From positions 13,571 to 77,570 of the forward strand of contig CAZDJZ010000014.1 of assembly GCA_964505785.1 (NCBI GenBank): 64,000 nt of DNA, given 5' to 3'. A program made the position numbers and the translations under genes. The notes under the pieces are model-generated. The model was not told where the DNA came from, made no database searches, and was given only the letters and a program-made list of their open reading frames with translations. The DNA comes from CAYRTV01 sp964505785 (GTDB lineage: Bacteria > Acidobacteriota > Aminicenantia > Aminicenantales > Aminicenantaceae). Every line of letters begins with the position of its first letter. The stretch's first letter is position 1. This document shows positions 25,544-34,212 of the stretch, piece after piece.

Positions 25544-26050
25544 ATGAGGATACTCGGAATCGATCCCAGCCTTACAGCCACCGGTTATGGAATTATCGAT
25601 TTTGATCAAAACCGGCATCATGCTCTCCTTCACGGTGTTATCAGGCCGCCCGGCCGTCTTTCCTTCCCCGAACGAATTACCTGGATAAAAAACAAACTCG
25701 ATGAACTCATGCAAGATTATTCGCCGGATGAAGCGGCCATCGAAAACATGTTTTATGCCCGCAATGTGAAAACCGCCATTATCCTAGGTCAGGTCCGGGG
25801 AGCGGTTCTTGTGGCGGTGACTTCAAATAAGTGTCCGATTTATGAATACTCCGCTCTGGAAATCAAAAAAGCGGTTACCGGCTATGGACATGCTGATAAA
25901 ATTCAGGTCAAGGACATGATCTCGATCCTGCTTCATCTTGAAGAAAAAAATATTCCGGATGATGCATCCGATGCTTTGGCCACGGCCTTTTGCCACATTA
26001 ACTGCCGGGTCTTTCAGCAAAAAACCAATCCTCAGAATAAAAGCAAATGA
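25544..26050 (+). CDS. ruvC: Holliday junction resolvase RuvC
   Basis: This 168-residue endonuclease cleaves Holliday junctions with RuvAB. The acidic active site is visible as GIDPSLTATG (D7), AAIENMFYARN (Glu) and PDDASDALATAFCH (two Asp). I chose ATG 25544 because the family begins at MRILGIDPS; the TTG at 25511 would add an unlikely leader overlapping yebC. The stop overlaps the ruvA ATG as ATGA. Confidence 0.95.
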   Translation: MRILGIDPSLTATGYGIIDFDQNRHHALLHGVIRPPGRLSFPERITWIKNKLDELMQDYSPDEAAIENMFYARNVKTAIILGQVRGAVLVAVTSNKCPIYEYSALEIKKAVTGYGHADKIQVKDMISILLHLEEKNIPDDASDALATAFCHINCRVFQQKTNPQNKSK

Positions 26051-26628
26051 TTTCATATCTAAAAGGCAACATTATTGAAAAAAAAACCGGCCAAGTTGTA
26101 ATGGATATCCATGGAGTCGGATACCAGGCCGGAATTCCTTTATCCACTTATTTAAAACTGGGCGAAATCGGGGAGGAAGCCGCGCTTTATATCCATACCC
26201 ATGTAACCGACAGCAGTATATCTTTATTCGGATTTTCCACACGAAAGGAACGCGGCCTTTTCCTGAAGTTAATCGGGATTTCCGGTATCGGACCGAAAAT
26301 CGCCCTGAATATTTTATCCGGAATCGGTGTTTCCGACCTTGAACAGGCCATTCGCAACAGTGACATTTCACGGTTATCCTTGATTCCCGGAATCGGAAAA
26401 AAAACCGCTATGCGTATCGCTCTGGAGCTTCAGGAAAAACTGGGATTTGAAATACCGGGAGCTGAATCAAACGAGAGCCGGGAAGATTTGATATCCGCTA
26501 TGGTCAATATGGGATTTAAGCGAAAAGAAATCGAGAAAATTTGCGACAGCACGATCAAAGAACTCGGGGATGAGGCTGATTTTGACCAACTCCTTAGAGA
26601 GAGCCTCCGCCGCCTCGCGAAGTTGTGA
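26047..26628 (+). CDS. ruvA: Holliday junction branch-migration protein RuvA
   Basis: This 193-residue DNA-binding protein has an OB-fold domain (1-62, starting MISYLKGNI), tandem helix-hairpin-helix motifs (ISGIGPKIALNILS and IPGIGKKTAMRIALEL) and a C-terminal RuvB-contacting domain (about 145-193). Translationally coupled to ruvC. Confidence 0.96.
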   Translation: MISYLKGNIIEKKTGQVVMDIHGVGYQAGIPLSTYLKLGEIGEEAALYIHTHVTDSSISLFGFSTRKERGLFLKLIGISGIGPKIALNILSGIGVSDLEQAIRNSDISRLSLIPGIGKKTAMRIALELQEKLGFEIPGAESNESREDLISAMVNMGFKRKEIEKICDSTIKELGDEADFDQLLRESLRRLAKL

Positions 26629-26682
26629 ATTTCTTGCATTATATTCCAAAATACGTTATTAGAAAATAAGTCATTAAAAAAA

Positions 26683-27723
26683 ATGAATAAAAACAGCTTT
26701 GGAACCGTTTTGAACCCGGTACGGACTAACGAAGACCTGCAGTTTGAAGACAGCCTCCGCCCAAAAAATTTCAATGAATTTATCGGTCAGGATAACATAA
26801 AAAGCAATTTGAAAATTTTCATCCAAGCGGCATGCAAACGGGAGGAGCATTTAGACCATGTTCTTCTTTACGGCCCTCCGGGTTTAGGCAAAACAAGTCT
26901 GGCTTTCCTGATCGCCAAGGAAATGGGAGTAGGAATCAAGCCCACAGCCGGACCGGTCATAGAAAAACCCGGCGATCTGTCCGCCATTTTGACCAACCTT
27001 CAAGAAAAAGAGATCCTTTTTATCGATGAAATCCACCGGCTTCACCCGGCAGTCGAGGAAATTCTCTACTCCGCTATGGAAGACTTCAGTTTAGATATCA
27101 TCATCGGCCAGGGTCCGAGCGCCCGCAGCCATAAGCTGCAGTTAAAAAAATTCACACTTATCGGCGCTACCACCCGGGCCGGCCGCATCACCGCTCCATT
27201 GCGAAGCCGTTTCGGAATCATCAACCGGCTGGATTATTACGATAAACCCGATTTGAAAAAAATCATCCAGCGCTCAGCTTCCCTGCTGGATGTAACAATC
27301 ACAGGCTCGGGGGCGGATCAAATCGCGCTCCGTTCCCGCGGAACCCCGCGAGTAGCCAACCGGCTGCTGCGAAGAGTTCGTGATTTCGCCGAAGTGATCG
27401 CCGATGGAAAAATCACACTGGAAGAAGCCGATAGAGCCTTGGATATGATGGAAGTGGACGCCTGGGGGTTGGATGATGTAGACAGAAAGATTCTGGCCAC
27501 GATTATAGAAAATTTTTCCGGCGGGCCCGTAGGAATCAAGACAATCGCCGCGGCGATTGAAGAGGACCAGGATACCATCGAATCTATCTACGAGCCTTTT
27601 CTTATGCGCATGGGATTTTTAGAGCGAACTCCACGCGGCCGGCTGGTCACTCCCCGGGCTTATGAGCATCTCGGTTTCAAGACAACCAGCCCTCCCCAAG
27701 GGAAACTGTTCAAAGACAATTGA
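26683..27723 (+). CDS. ruvB: Holliday junction helicase RuvB
   Basis: This 346-residue AAA+ motor forms hexameric rings on RuvA. Visible motifs are LRPKNFNEFIGQ, Walker A YGPPGLGKTSLA, Walker B LFIDEIHRL, sensor ATTRAG and the C-terminal winged helix ending ERTPRGRLVTPRAYEHLG. No SD precedes the ATG; translation may depend on the upstream gene. Confidence 0.96.
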   Translation: MNKNSFGTVLNPVRTNEDLQFEDSLRPKNFNEFIGQDNIKSNLKIFIQAACKREEHLDHVLLYGPPGLGKTSLAFLIAKEMGVGIKPTAGPVIEKPGDLSAILTNLQEKEILFIDEIHRLHPAVEEILYSAMEDFSLDIIIGQGPSARSHKLQLKKFTLIGATTRAGRITAPLRSRFGIINRLDYYDKPDLKKIIQRSASLLDVTITGSGADQIALRSRGTPRVANRLLRRVRDFAEVIADGKITLEEADRALDMMEVDAWGLDDVDRKILATIIENFSGGPVGIKTIAAAIEEDQDTIESIYEPFLMRMGFLERTPRGRLVTPRAYEHLGFKTTSPPQGKLFKDN

Positions 27724-27730
27724 ATTCTTT

Positions 27731-28771
27731 ATGCCGAAAACCAACATTCGAGATTATGATTATGTTCTTCCCCGGGGCCTGATCGCTCAAAAACCGTTGG
27801 AACATCGTGATCAATCCCGGATGATGGTGGTCGAGCGCCGCAGCGGACGGATTTTTCACCGCCGGTTTAGTGACTTTCCAGATTTTTTGGATGCTTCGGA
27901 TTTGCTGGTTTTAAACAACACCCGGGTCATTCCCGCCCGGGTTTGGGGCCGAAAAGAAAACCGGGACATCGAGTTCCTCTTTCTTCGGGAAATTGCACCG
28001 CAAACATGGGAAGCCCTGTGCCGCCCGGCGCGTAAAGTCAGCTCCGGAGACCGTATTGCTTTTTCTCCCCATCTGACAGCAGTCGTGCAGGAAGAAAAAG
28101 AAGAAGGCAAGCGCGTCCTTCGGTTTGAATCAGGGGATGTCCTCTCGGAGCTGAAAAACATCGGATACGCCCCCCTTCCGCCGTATATCAAAAGGGAAAC
28201 AGGCCGGGAAAAATGGCGGCCCTTTGATTTGGACCGGTACCAGACTGTGTTCGCTGAACACGAAGGCTCTATCGCCGCTCCCACCGCCGGGCTTCATTTC
28301 ACCAGCCGGGTGCTGAAACGAATCCGGGAGAAAGGAATACAGTTAGCAACTATCACATTAAATGTCGGGTTGGCGACATTTCAGCCGGTCCGGGTCAGGA
28401 ACATTAAACTGCACCGGATGCTGAATGAAGAATTTCATATAAGTCCGGAAACCGCCGAACTGATAAATACGGTCCGTAATCAAGGCGGACGGGTAACAGC
28501 TGTTGGAACAACTTCCGTTAGAACACTGGAAAGCTCATTCCAAGATGGAAATATCCAGCCCGGAAGACGCTCGACAGATCTTTTCATTTATCCGGGTTAC
28601 CGGTTTCAAGCCGTCGATGCCCTCCTCACTAATTTCCATCTGCCTCGTTCCACACTTCTGATGCTGACTTCGGCGTTCGGCGGCTATGAGCTGATCCGCC
28701 GTGCTTACCGGCTGGCAGTTCAAGAAAAATACCGTTTTTTCAGTTACGGTGATTGTATGTTGATTATATAA
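27731..28771 (+). CDS. queA: S-adenosylmethionine:tRNA ribosyltransferase-isomerase QueA
   Basis: This 346-residue enzyme makes epoxyqueuosine at tRNA position 34. Characteristic strings are YDYVLPRGLIAQKP, LVLNNTRVIPAR, APLPPYIKR, YQTVFAEHEGSIAAPTAGLHFT and LLTNFHLPRSTLLML. Start at ATG 27731, 7 bp after ruvB; the frame opens further upstream inside ruvB, but that part does not match the family. Other queuosine genes are not in this window. Confidence 0.95.
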   Translation: MPKTNIRDYDYVLPRGLIAQKPLEHRDQSRMMVVERRSGRIFHRRFSDFPDFLDASDLLVLNNTRVIPARVWGRKENRDIEFLFLREIAPQTWEALCRPARKVSSGDRIAFSPHLTAVVQEEKEEGKRVLRFESGDVLSELKNIGYAPLPPYIKRETGREKWRPFDLDRYQTVFAEHEGSIAAPTAGLHFTSRVLKRIREKGIQLATITLNVGLATFQPVRVRNIKLHRMLNEEFHISPETAELINTVRNQGGRVTAVGTTSVRTLESSFQDGNIQPGRRSTDLFIYPGYRFQAVDALLTNFHLPRSTLLMLTSAFGGYELIRRAYRLAVQEKYRFFSYGDCMLII

Positions 28772-28852
28772 CCTGAATAATTGTTTTGCAGAGCCTTCAT
28801 TTGACAAAATGAACCGATTGTCTTATAAGTGAGTGAACACGGTAAACAAACA

Positions 28853-29209
28853 ATGAGTCAATGGAAAAACCCTGATCAAGACCCGGTTGAAGAAAAAAAA
28901 CTGCAGGATATCCTGCATCCATCCACAACTGCGGATAACTTCATCATAACCATCAGATTCGGATACAAAGTTTCTCCTAAATATGGAATGGCTGTTGACC
29001 TAGCCAGACGCATGCCGACATACCAGGAAGCCGGAAGCGGTGAATGGATCGAGCATTCAGCTGACTTTACTCCTGAGGATGTCGAAGAACTTTTCCTTTT
29101 GTTCAACCTGGTCCATAACTGGGACAAAACCGAAGTCCTGGTCAACCATAAACGCCTCCCCTACTCCCATCAGCTGTGGATCCCCTTGATGTGGTTCTAC
29201 CGGATTTAA
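28853..29209 (+). CDS. Small hypothetical protein
   Basis: This 118-residue protein is not recognised. It is rich in charged residues and tryptophan, with no signal peptide or membrane helix. The stretch PEDVEELFLLFNLVHNW looks helical and the tail ends in WIPLMWFYRI. Codon use resembles the neighbouring genes. A GTG at 28829 is an alternative start. It follows queA by about 80 bp, separated by an aacctgaataatt-type repeat. Confidence 0.55.
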   Translation: MSQWKNPDQDPVEEKKLQDILHPSTTADNFIITIRFGYKVSPKYGMAVDLARRMPTYQEAGSGEWIEHSADFTPEDVEELFLLFNLVHNWDKTEVLVNHKRLPYSHQLWIPLMWFYRI

Positions 29210-29218
29210 ACCCCAATT

Positions 29219-29248
29219 TTCTCTTTACTCTTCACTCTTTACTCTCTT
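29219..29248 (+). repeat. Pyrimidine heptad repeat TTTACTC/TTCACTC
   Basis: Alternating seven-base units (tctttac, tcttcac, tctttac) between the hypothetical gene and the end of tnaA. The same motif occurs at 3965-4001, 33011-33037 and, as its complement, at 15689-15719. Confidence 0.6.
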
Positions 29249-29319
29249 CAAGACAAGGCCGCTTGGGATTTTTTGCTTCGCCCGGGATGAAAAGCCGGTG
29301 TCAGATTTTCGATTCCCCC

Positions 29320-30708
29320 TCAATCCATCTCTTCCATTTTAACCGTAAAATGCCGCAGGTAGGGAGCTTGTTCAGCAATACGGAAGCCATTGATCTGATC
29401 CCGTTTTTCATACAAACGGATTAAGGCTTCGGCAATATATTCCAAATGAGAAACAGTATAAACTCTGCGGGGAACCGCCATTCGGACAAGTTCCAATTGA
29501 GGGAAAATTTCCCGGCCTGTTTCCTCGTCCGTTCGCCCGAACATGACGCCTCCGATTTCCACGGCCCGGATACCGGCTTCCCGGTAGAGGGCAGCACTGA
29601 GCGCCCATCCGGGATATTGTTCCCGTGGAAGATGGGAAAGAAAACGATCGGCCAGAAGATAGACAGCATGTCCGCCGGCCGGGCTGTAAACTGGAATCCC
29701 TTGATTGTTAAGCCGGGACCACAAATATTTAACCTGCCCGATACGGTGTTCGAGATATTCAGCCTCCACCCCTTCCCGCAGGCCTTGGGCTACGGCTTCC
29801 AGGTCCCTGCCGGATAAGCCGCCGTATGTCGGAAAGCCTTCACCTAGAATGAGAATGTTTTTGAGTCTGGCAGCCAGGGCATCATCATTACAGGTCACAA
29901 ACCCGCCGATATTCACCAATGCGTCTTTTTTTGCGCTCATTGTGGCGCCGTCCGCACAGGCAAACATTTCCCGCGCAATTTCCTGGATGCTTTTTTCAGC
30001 ATAACCCGGTTCCCGCTGCTGAATAAAATAAGCATTCTCGGCGAAACGGCAGGCGTCCAGAAAGAACGGGATGTTGTTTTCCCGGCATATCCGACTGACT
30101 TCACTTAAATTCCTCATGGACACAGGCTGTCCGCCTCCACTGTTGTTGGTAACAGTCATCATTACCAGGGGAATCCGGTCTTTTCCCTTTTCCCGGATAA
30201 AAATCTCCAGCTTCTTCAGATCCATATCCCCTTTAAAGCGGCCCTGATCATCCGGATCATAGGCATTGTCCCGGACCAGGTCGAATGCATCTGCGTTACG
30301 ATATTCGATATTGGTACGGGTGGTATCAAAATGAATATTATTGGGCACAGAATCTCCCTGCTTCACCATCACTTCAAACAGAATCCGTTCCGCCGCTCTC
30401 CCCTGATGCGTTGGAATAACATGCTTGAATCCAAATACGTCTTTCACGGAATTCTGGAACCGCTCAAAACTTCGCGATCCCGAATATGCCTCGTCCGCTT
30501 CCATCATCCCGGCCCATTGCTTTTGGCTCATGGCCGCAGTCCCGCTGTCTGTCAGAAGATCGATAAATACAGCCGGCGCGGGGAGACCAAAGACATTAAA
30601 CCCGGCTTTACGGAGAAGCTCTTCTCTTTTTTCCCGGGGCAAGAGTCTAATGGGCTCAATCGATTTTATTTTATAGGGTTCAACCGGTATCCTGGTCTCA
30701 GCCATCAT
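29320..30708 (-). CDS. tnaA: Tryptophanase (beta-eliminating lyase family)
   Basis: This 462-residue PLP enzyme converts Trp to indole + pyruvate + ammonia. The PLP lysine is in MSAKKDALVN, and the fold-type I pattern LLTDSGTAAMSQKQWAGMM...DEAYSGS and EGFPTYGGLSGRDLEA is complete. Overall wording is often closer to tyrosine phenol-lyase (QKQWAGMM, DMDLKKL, RRVYT). The three specificity positions are tryptophanase-like, however: Asp in HFDTTR (Thr in phenol-lyase), Ile in VEIGG (the phenol-lyase MERG Arg is absent) and His in RHFTVK. GAGGAGG SD overlaps the end of the pfkB-type gene 7 bp upstream. Third gene of the mtnP operon. Assay would settle specificity. Confidence 0.87.
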   Translation of the reverse strand: MMAETRIPVEPYKIKSIEPIRLLPREKREELLRKAGFNVFGLPAPAVFIDLLTDSGTAAMSQKQWAGMMEADEAYSGSRSFERFQNSVKDVFGFKHVIPTHQGRAAERILFEVMVKQGDSVPNNIHFDTTRTNIEYRNADAFDLVRDNAYDPDDQGRFKGDMDLKKLEIFIREKGKDRIPLVMMTVTNNSGGGQPVSMRNLSEVSRICRENNIPFFLDACRFAENAYFIQQREPGYAEKSIQEIAREMFACADGATMSAKKDALVNIGGFVTCNDDALAARLKNILILGEGFPTYGGLSGRDLEAVAQGLREGVEAEYLEHRIGQVKYLWSRLNNQGIPVYSPAGGHAVYLLADRFLSHLPREQYPGWALSAALYREAGIRAVEIGGVMFGRTDEETGREIFPQLELVRMAVPRRVYTVSHLEYIAEALIRLYEKRDQINGFRIAEQAPYLRHFTVKMEEMD

Positions 30709-30715
30709 CGCCTCC

Positions 30716-31615
30716 TCAAAAGGTCACTAAATCCCGGAATAACTCAAACCTGTCTTCAATTTCTTCATCAGAAAGAGATTTGAGCCGCTCTATACTAAAA
30801 TCTTCTATGGTAAAAGATGCCATAACACTCCCATAGACAGAAGCCCGGCGGAAATCTTTTTCCTCATGGGATCCTATTTTATCCAGATAACCCAAAAATC
30901 CCCCTGCAAAACTGTCGCCGGCTCCGGTTGGATCAACAACCTCCTCGCATGGATGCGCCACCATGCCGAATATGAAATTTTTTTCCATCAATAAAACTCC
31001 ATGTTCACCCTTTTTGATGACAATGAGCGATGGGCCCATGTCCAGGATTCTTCGCCCAGCTTTGAGAAGATTCTTTTCCCGGCCGATTAAGCGGACCTCC
31101 TCATCATTGGCAAAAAAAACATTAACTTCTTTGATCACTTTTCTTAAAGATTCCGGTTTGCTTTGAATCCACAGATTGATCGTATCCATGGCGACCAGAA
31201 GGGGATTTTCAGCCTGGTTGAGAATATCCTGCTGCAGGTCGGGATCAATATTCCCCAAAAAAAGAATATCCGCTTGCCGGTAGTCAGGCAGCAATTGCGG
31301 TTTAAAATCCTGGAAAACATTTAAATCTGTTTTGACCGTAGTCCTCTGATTGGGGTCTTCCCCATAAGCACCTTCCCAATGGAAAGTTTTGCCTTCTTTT
31401 ATTTCCAGCCCCCGGATATCCACGCCGCGTTTCTTAAAAAGAGTGATTATTTCTTCAGGGAAATCTTTGCCTGCCACAGCCACCATTTTTGGATTGGTGA
31501 AATAGCTGGCAGCCAGGGCTGCATAGGAACAGGATCCGCCAATGATTTTTTCCCGTCTTTCCCGGGGAGTGGCGATAGTATCAAATGCCAGCGAACCGAT
31601 AACAACTAAACTCAT
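30716..31615 (-). CDS. PfkB-family sugar/nucleoside kinase
   Basis: This 299-residue ribokinase-fold kinase has the N-terminal GGSCSYAALAASYF motif and the catalytic anion-hole/base motif DPTGAGDSFAGGFLGYL (about 241-257). Similar genes often sit beside methylthioadenosine phosphorylase, so a substrate from that pathway (a ribose derivative or nucleoside) is plausible, but the sequence does not decide it. AGGAGG SD. Middle gene of mtnP-pfkB-tnaA. Confidence 0.88.
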   Translation of the reverse strand: MSLVVIGSLAFDTIATPRERREKIIGGSCSYAALAASYFTNPKMVAVAGKDFPEEIITLFKKRGVDIRGLEIKEGKTFHWEGAYGEDPNQRTTVKTDLNVFQDFKPQLLPDYRQADILFLGNIDPDLQQDILNQAENPLLVAMDTINLWIQSKPESLRKVIKEVNVFFANDEEVRLIGREKNLLKAGRRILDMGPSLIVIKKGEHGVLLMEKNFIFGMVAHPCEEVVDPTGAGDSFAGGFLGYLDKIGSHEEKDFRRASVYGSVMASFTIEDFSIERLKSLSDEEIEDRFELFRDLVTF

Positions 31616-31668
31616 GAACTTATTCCTCCTAAACCTGCATCATTCATGAAATGAAGTATCTGCAGATA

Positions 31669-32556
31669 TTATGTATATTTTTTTAGAATATGATGGAGCC
31701 TATGCCTGGTCTCTCCGGATATCATTTCCGGGTTGGTGACCAGACAGTTTTTCAAAGCCCCTCCGCATTCACATTCGGCTTCCGTCCTCCGGGGAAGCCC
31801 GGCAACAGCCTTTTTTAAAATGTTTTTTGCATGCTGAATATTCAGTTTTAGATTTTCCAGTATCATTTCCACCGATACCGTGCCTTCTGTCTCGTGCCAG
31901 ACATCATAATCAGTAATAAGATTCATGGCAGCATAACAAATCTCCGCCTCCCGGCAAAGTTTAGCCTCGGTTGCCGCCGTCATGCCGATAACATCACATC
32001 CCCAGGATCGATAAATCTTGGATTCCGCAATGGTTGAAAAAGCGGGCCCTTCAATACAAATATAGGTTCCGCCAAGATGCATATCCAAGTTTAATCCTGT
32101 TCCGGTTTCATACAAATGACGGGACACCACCGGACAAACAGGGCGGGCCAATCCTACATGCGCAACAGCTCCTTCCCCGAAAAAACTGGCGCGGCGATGA
32201 ACAGCCCGGTCAAAAAACTGATCAGGAATGAAAATATCACGGGGTTTGATGTTTTCTTTCAATGAACCGACTGAATTTACGGAAATAATCCGCCGGGCTC
32301 CCATCATTTTAAATCCGTATATATTGGCCCGGTAATTGATTTCTGAAGGCGGAATTGTATGCCCCTTGCCGTGCCGGATTAGAAAAGCGATTTCCCGTCC
32401 TTCCAATGTTCCCACGATATAGGCGTCCGACGCATTGCCGAAAGGGGTTTTTAATGCGATTTCCCGGAGATTTTGGATTCCGTCTATGTCATAAAGCCCG
32501 GTTCCTCCAAGAATTCCAATTTCAATTTCGGGGCAAGATGTTGATTTAGCGCTCAT
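31669..32556 (-). CDS. mtnP: S-methyl-5'-thioadenosine phosphorylase
   Basis: This 295-residue purine phosphorylase cleaves MTA to adenine and 5-methylthioribose-1-phosphate. Phosphate-site GGTGLYD, RHGKGHTIPPSEINYRANI, the purine loop YICIEGPAFSTIAES, IGMTAATEAKL and the MTAP-type LITDYDVWHE (adenine-binding Asp, in place of the Asn of PNPs) are visible. The C-terminus is extended and Cys-rich (CECGG...NCLVT). It heads an operon with a PfkB kinase and tryptophanase. Confidence 0.92.
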   Translation of the reverse strand: MSAKSTSCPEIEIGILGGTGLYDIDGIQNLREIALKTPFGNASDAYIVGTLEGREIAFLIRHGKGHTIPPSEINYRANIYGFKMMGARRIISVNSVGSLKENIKPRDIFIPDQFFDRAVHRRASFFGEGAVAHVGLARPVCPVVSRHLYETGTGLNLDMHLGGTYICIEGPAFSTIAESKIYRSWGCDVIGMTAATEAKLCREAEICYAAMNLITDYDVWHETEGTVSVEMILENLKLNIQHAKNILKKAVAGLPRRTEAECECGGALKNCLVTNPEMISGETRHRLHHILKKYT

Positions 32557-33041
32557 ATATCCTCCTAATGTGATTTATGTGTCTGTTTCGGATATCAATT
32601 TAAAATAACCTGGATAAATCATCATGAACATAATACATCACGAACGAACAAAAATAAAATACCGGCTCTACCCGCTTTGTGCGTCCATCTAAGTCCATCT
32701 AGGTCCACTTAAGTCTAATCAGTCTTTTCGGTCTTTTCGGTCAACTCGCTATTATAACGTTTTTTCTTGTTTCTCTCTGAGGCCTTTGGCGGCACGGAGG
32801 GACCCCCTGCTGCTTGGAAGATGAGATGATACTGATTCATCTTGGAAGGCAACACAAGTTCCTCAGGTCGCTGCGCTCGTATTACTTGGCTTGCTAGGGA
32901 TCATTTTTTCGCTTTATATCAAATTTCAATACAATCTGCTTCGCTATGGTTTTAAAATTTGAGACTTGAGATTTGAGATGATTTCGATCTTTGGTTTATT
33001 TTTGATTTTTAATTTCTCTTCACTCTTCACTAAATTATAAT
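32557..33041. repeat. Gene-free region of dispersed repeats
   Basis: This 485-bp region contains an aataacctggataaatcatc repeat (32604-32630), an inverted AGAC-family copy (32671-32750: gtccatctaagtccatctag, then ggtcttttcggtc), fragments like 'cctcaggtcgctgcgctcg' (32861-32880), gatttgag units (32938-32985) and a pyrimidine heptad tract (33011-33037). The last two modules occur in the opposite order at 3946-4110. No coding sequence or RNA gene is recognised; the mtnP promoter should lie at its left end. Confidence 0.65.
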
Positions 33042-34001
33042 TCAGATCCTCATATCTATAAGAACTTTAAGACTGCCGGGATCTCGCGCTCTTCCTACGG
33101 CTTCGATTCCCTTTTCAAGGGAATAAACGGAGGAAATCAAAGGCATGACATCAACACCCCTTTCCAGGGCCCGCAAGGCAGGTTCGAAACGGCCGCACCG
33201 GGACCCAATCAGGGTGATCTCATTCACAACGGCTGCATTGACATCCCATCCCTTTTGTTCAGCGACCGTGCTCTTTAAAACCAGCCGGCCGCGGGGACGG
33301 ACCAGTTTCAAAGCTTGTTCTCTTCCGCTCGGGGAGCCGGTGGCCTCTATGACGGTATCAAAGCTTTCCCGGATATCCCAAGAAAATTCAGTCCTGATGG
33401 GCTGTTTATCAACAATCTTCATTTTATTTGGATGATGTCCACCCAATGTCACCCGCGCTGCAGTCCGGCTGAGAACCAGGGCCGTCAGAATGCCCAGCCG
33501 GCCGTCGCCGAGAACTAAAACATTTTCGTCAGGCAGAATATGAACTTGTTCCAGAATTTCAAGAGCTGCAGCTAAAGGTTCACAAAAAACCGCTTCTTCA
33601 TCCCGCAAACAGTCCGGAACCAGAATCAAATTACGGACCGGAAGAACCGTATAGCTGCTGAAGCAGCCGTCACGGTCCTGTATTCCGAGAACACTGCGGT
33701 GAGGACAGTGGCGAGCCATATCCCGGGTACACCAGACACAAGACCCGCAGCCGCAATTTATTTCGCCGACCACACGCTTCCCGATAAGCTGTTCATGAGA
33801 GGGTGCATTGACATCTTCCACAAGGCCCACAAATTCGTGGCCTAAAACCCCCTTGAATCCCATATATCCTTTGATAATTTCCAAGTCCGTATCACAAATA
33901 CCCGCCATCAAAATCCGGATTTTTGCTTCTCCGGAAGGCGGCTCAGGCTCCGGATAATTGGATACATATCGAAGTTCAGTGTCATAAACCAATGCACGCA
34001 C
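33042..34001 (-). CDS. Zinc-dependent medium-chain alcohol dehydrogenase
   Basis: This 319-residue MDR oxidoreductase has catalytic zinc residues in GICDTD (Cys), LGHEFVG (His/Glu) and the later FCEPLAAALE. The structural zinc site is CGCGSCVWCTRDMARHC, and the nucleotide site is VLGDGRLGIL (GxGxxG). It resembles threonine/sorbitol dehydrogenase-like and TM0436-like members. Slightly shorter than most (about 340), with a compact Rossmann domain. It stands alone; the substrate is unknown. Confidence 0.9.
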   Translation of the reverse strand: MRALVYDTELRYVSNYPEPEPPSGEAKIRILMAGICDTDLEIIKGYMGFKGVLGHEFVGLVEDVNAPSHEQLIGKRVVGEINCGCGSCVWCTRDMARHCPHRSVLGIQDRDGCFSSYTVLPVRNLILVPDCLRDEEAVFCEPLAAALEILEQVHILPDENVLVLGDGRLGILTALVLSRTAARVTLGGHHPNKMKIVDKQPIRTEFSWDIRESFDTVIEATGSPSGREQALKLVRPRGRLVLKSTVAEQKGWDVNAAVVNEITLIGSRCGRFEPALRALERGVDVMPLISSVYSLEKGIEAVGRARDPGSLKVLIDMRI

Positions 34002-34212
34002 ATTTTCCTCCCTTCCCTTCCCCTTGATTCTGCCAGGAAATCAGGGACAGGTCAAATCCTGATGATTTGTAATTTCCCTCTAATTTGGTTATTCTATTCA
34101 AGTTAATAGACAGAACCGGCATTATACGCAAAAATCTGCAATTAAATGTCTAACCTTGATTAGTCTCAGGCCGATATTGCAGCAGATGACAGGTAGAAGG
34201 CATGGAATATAA

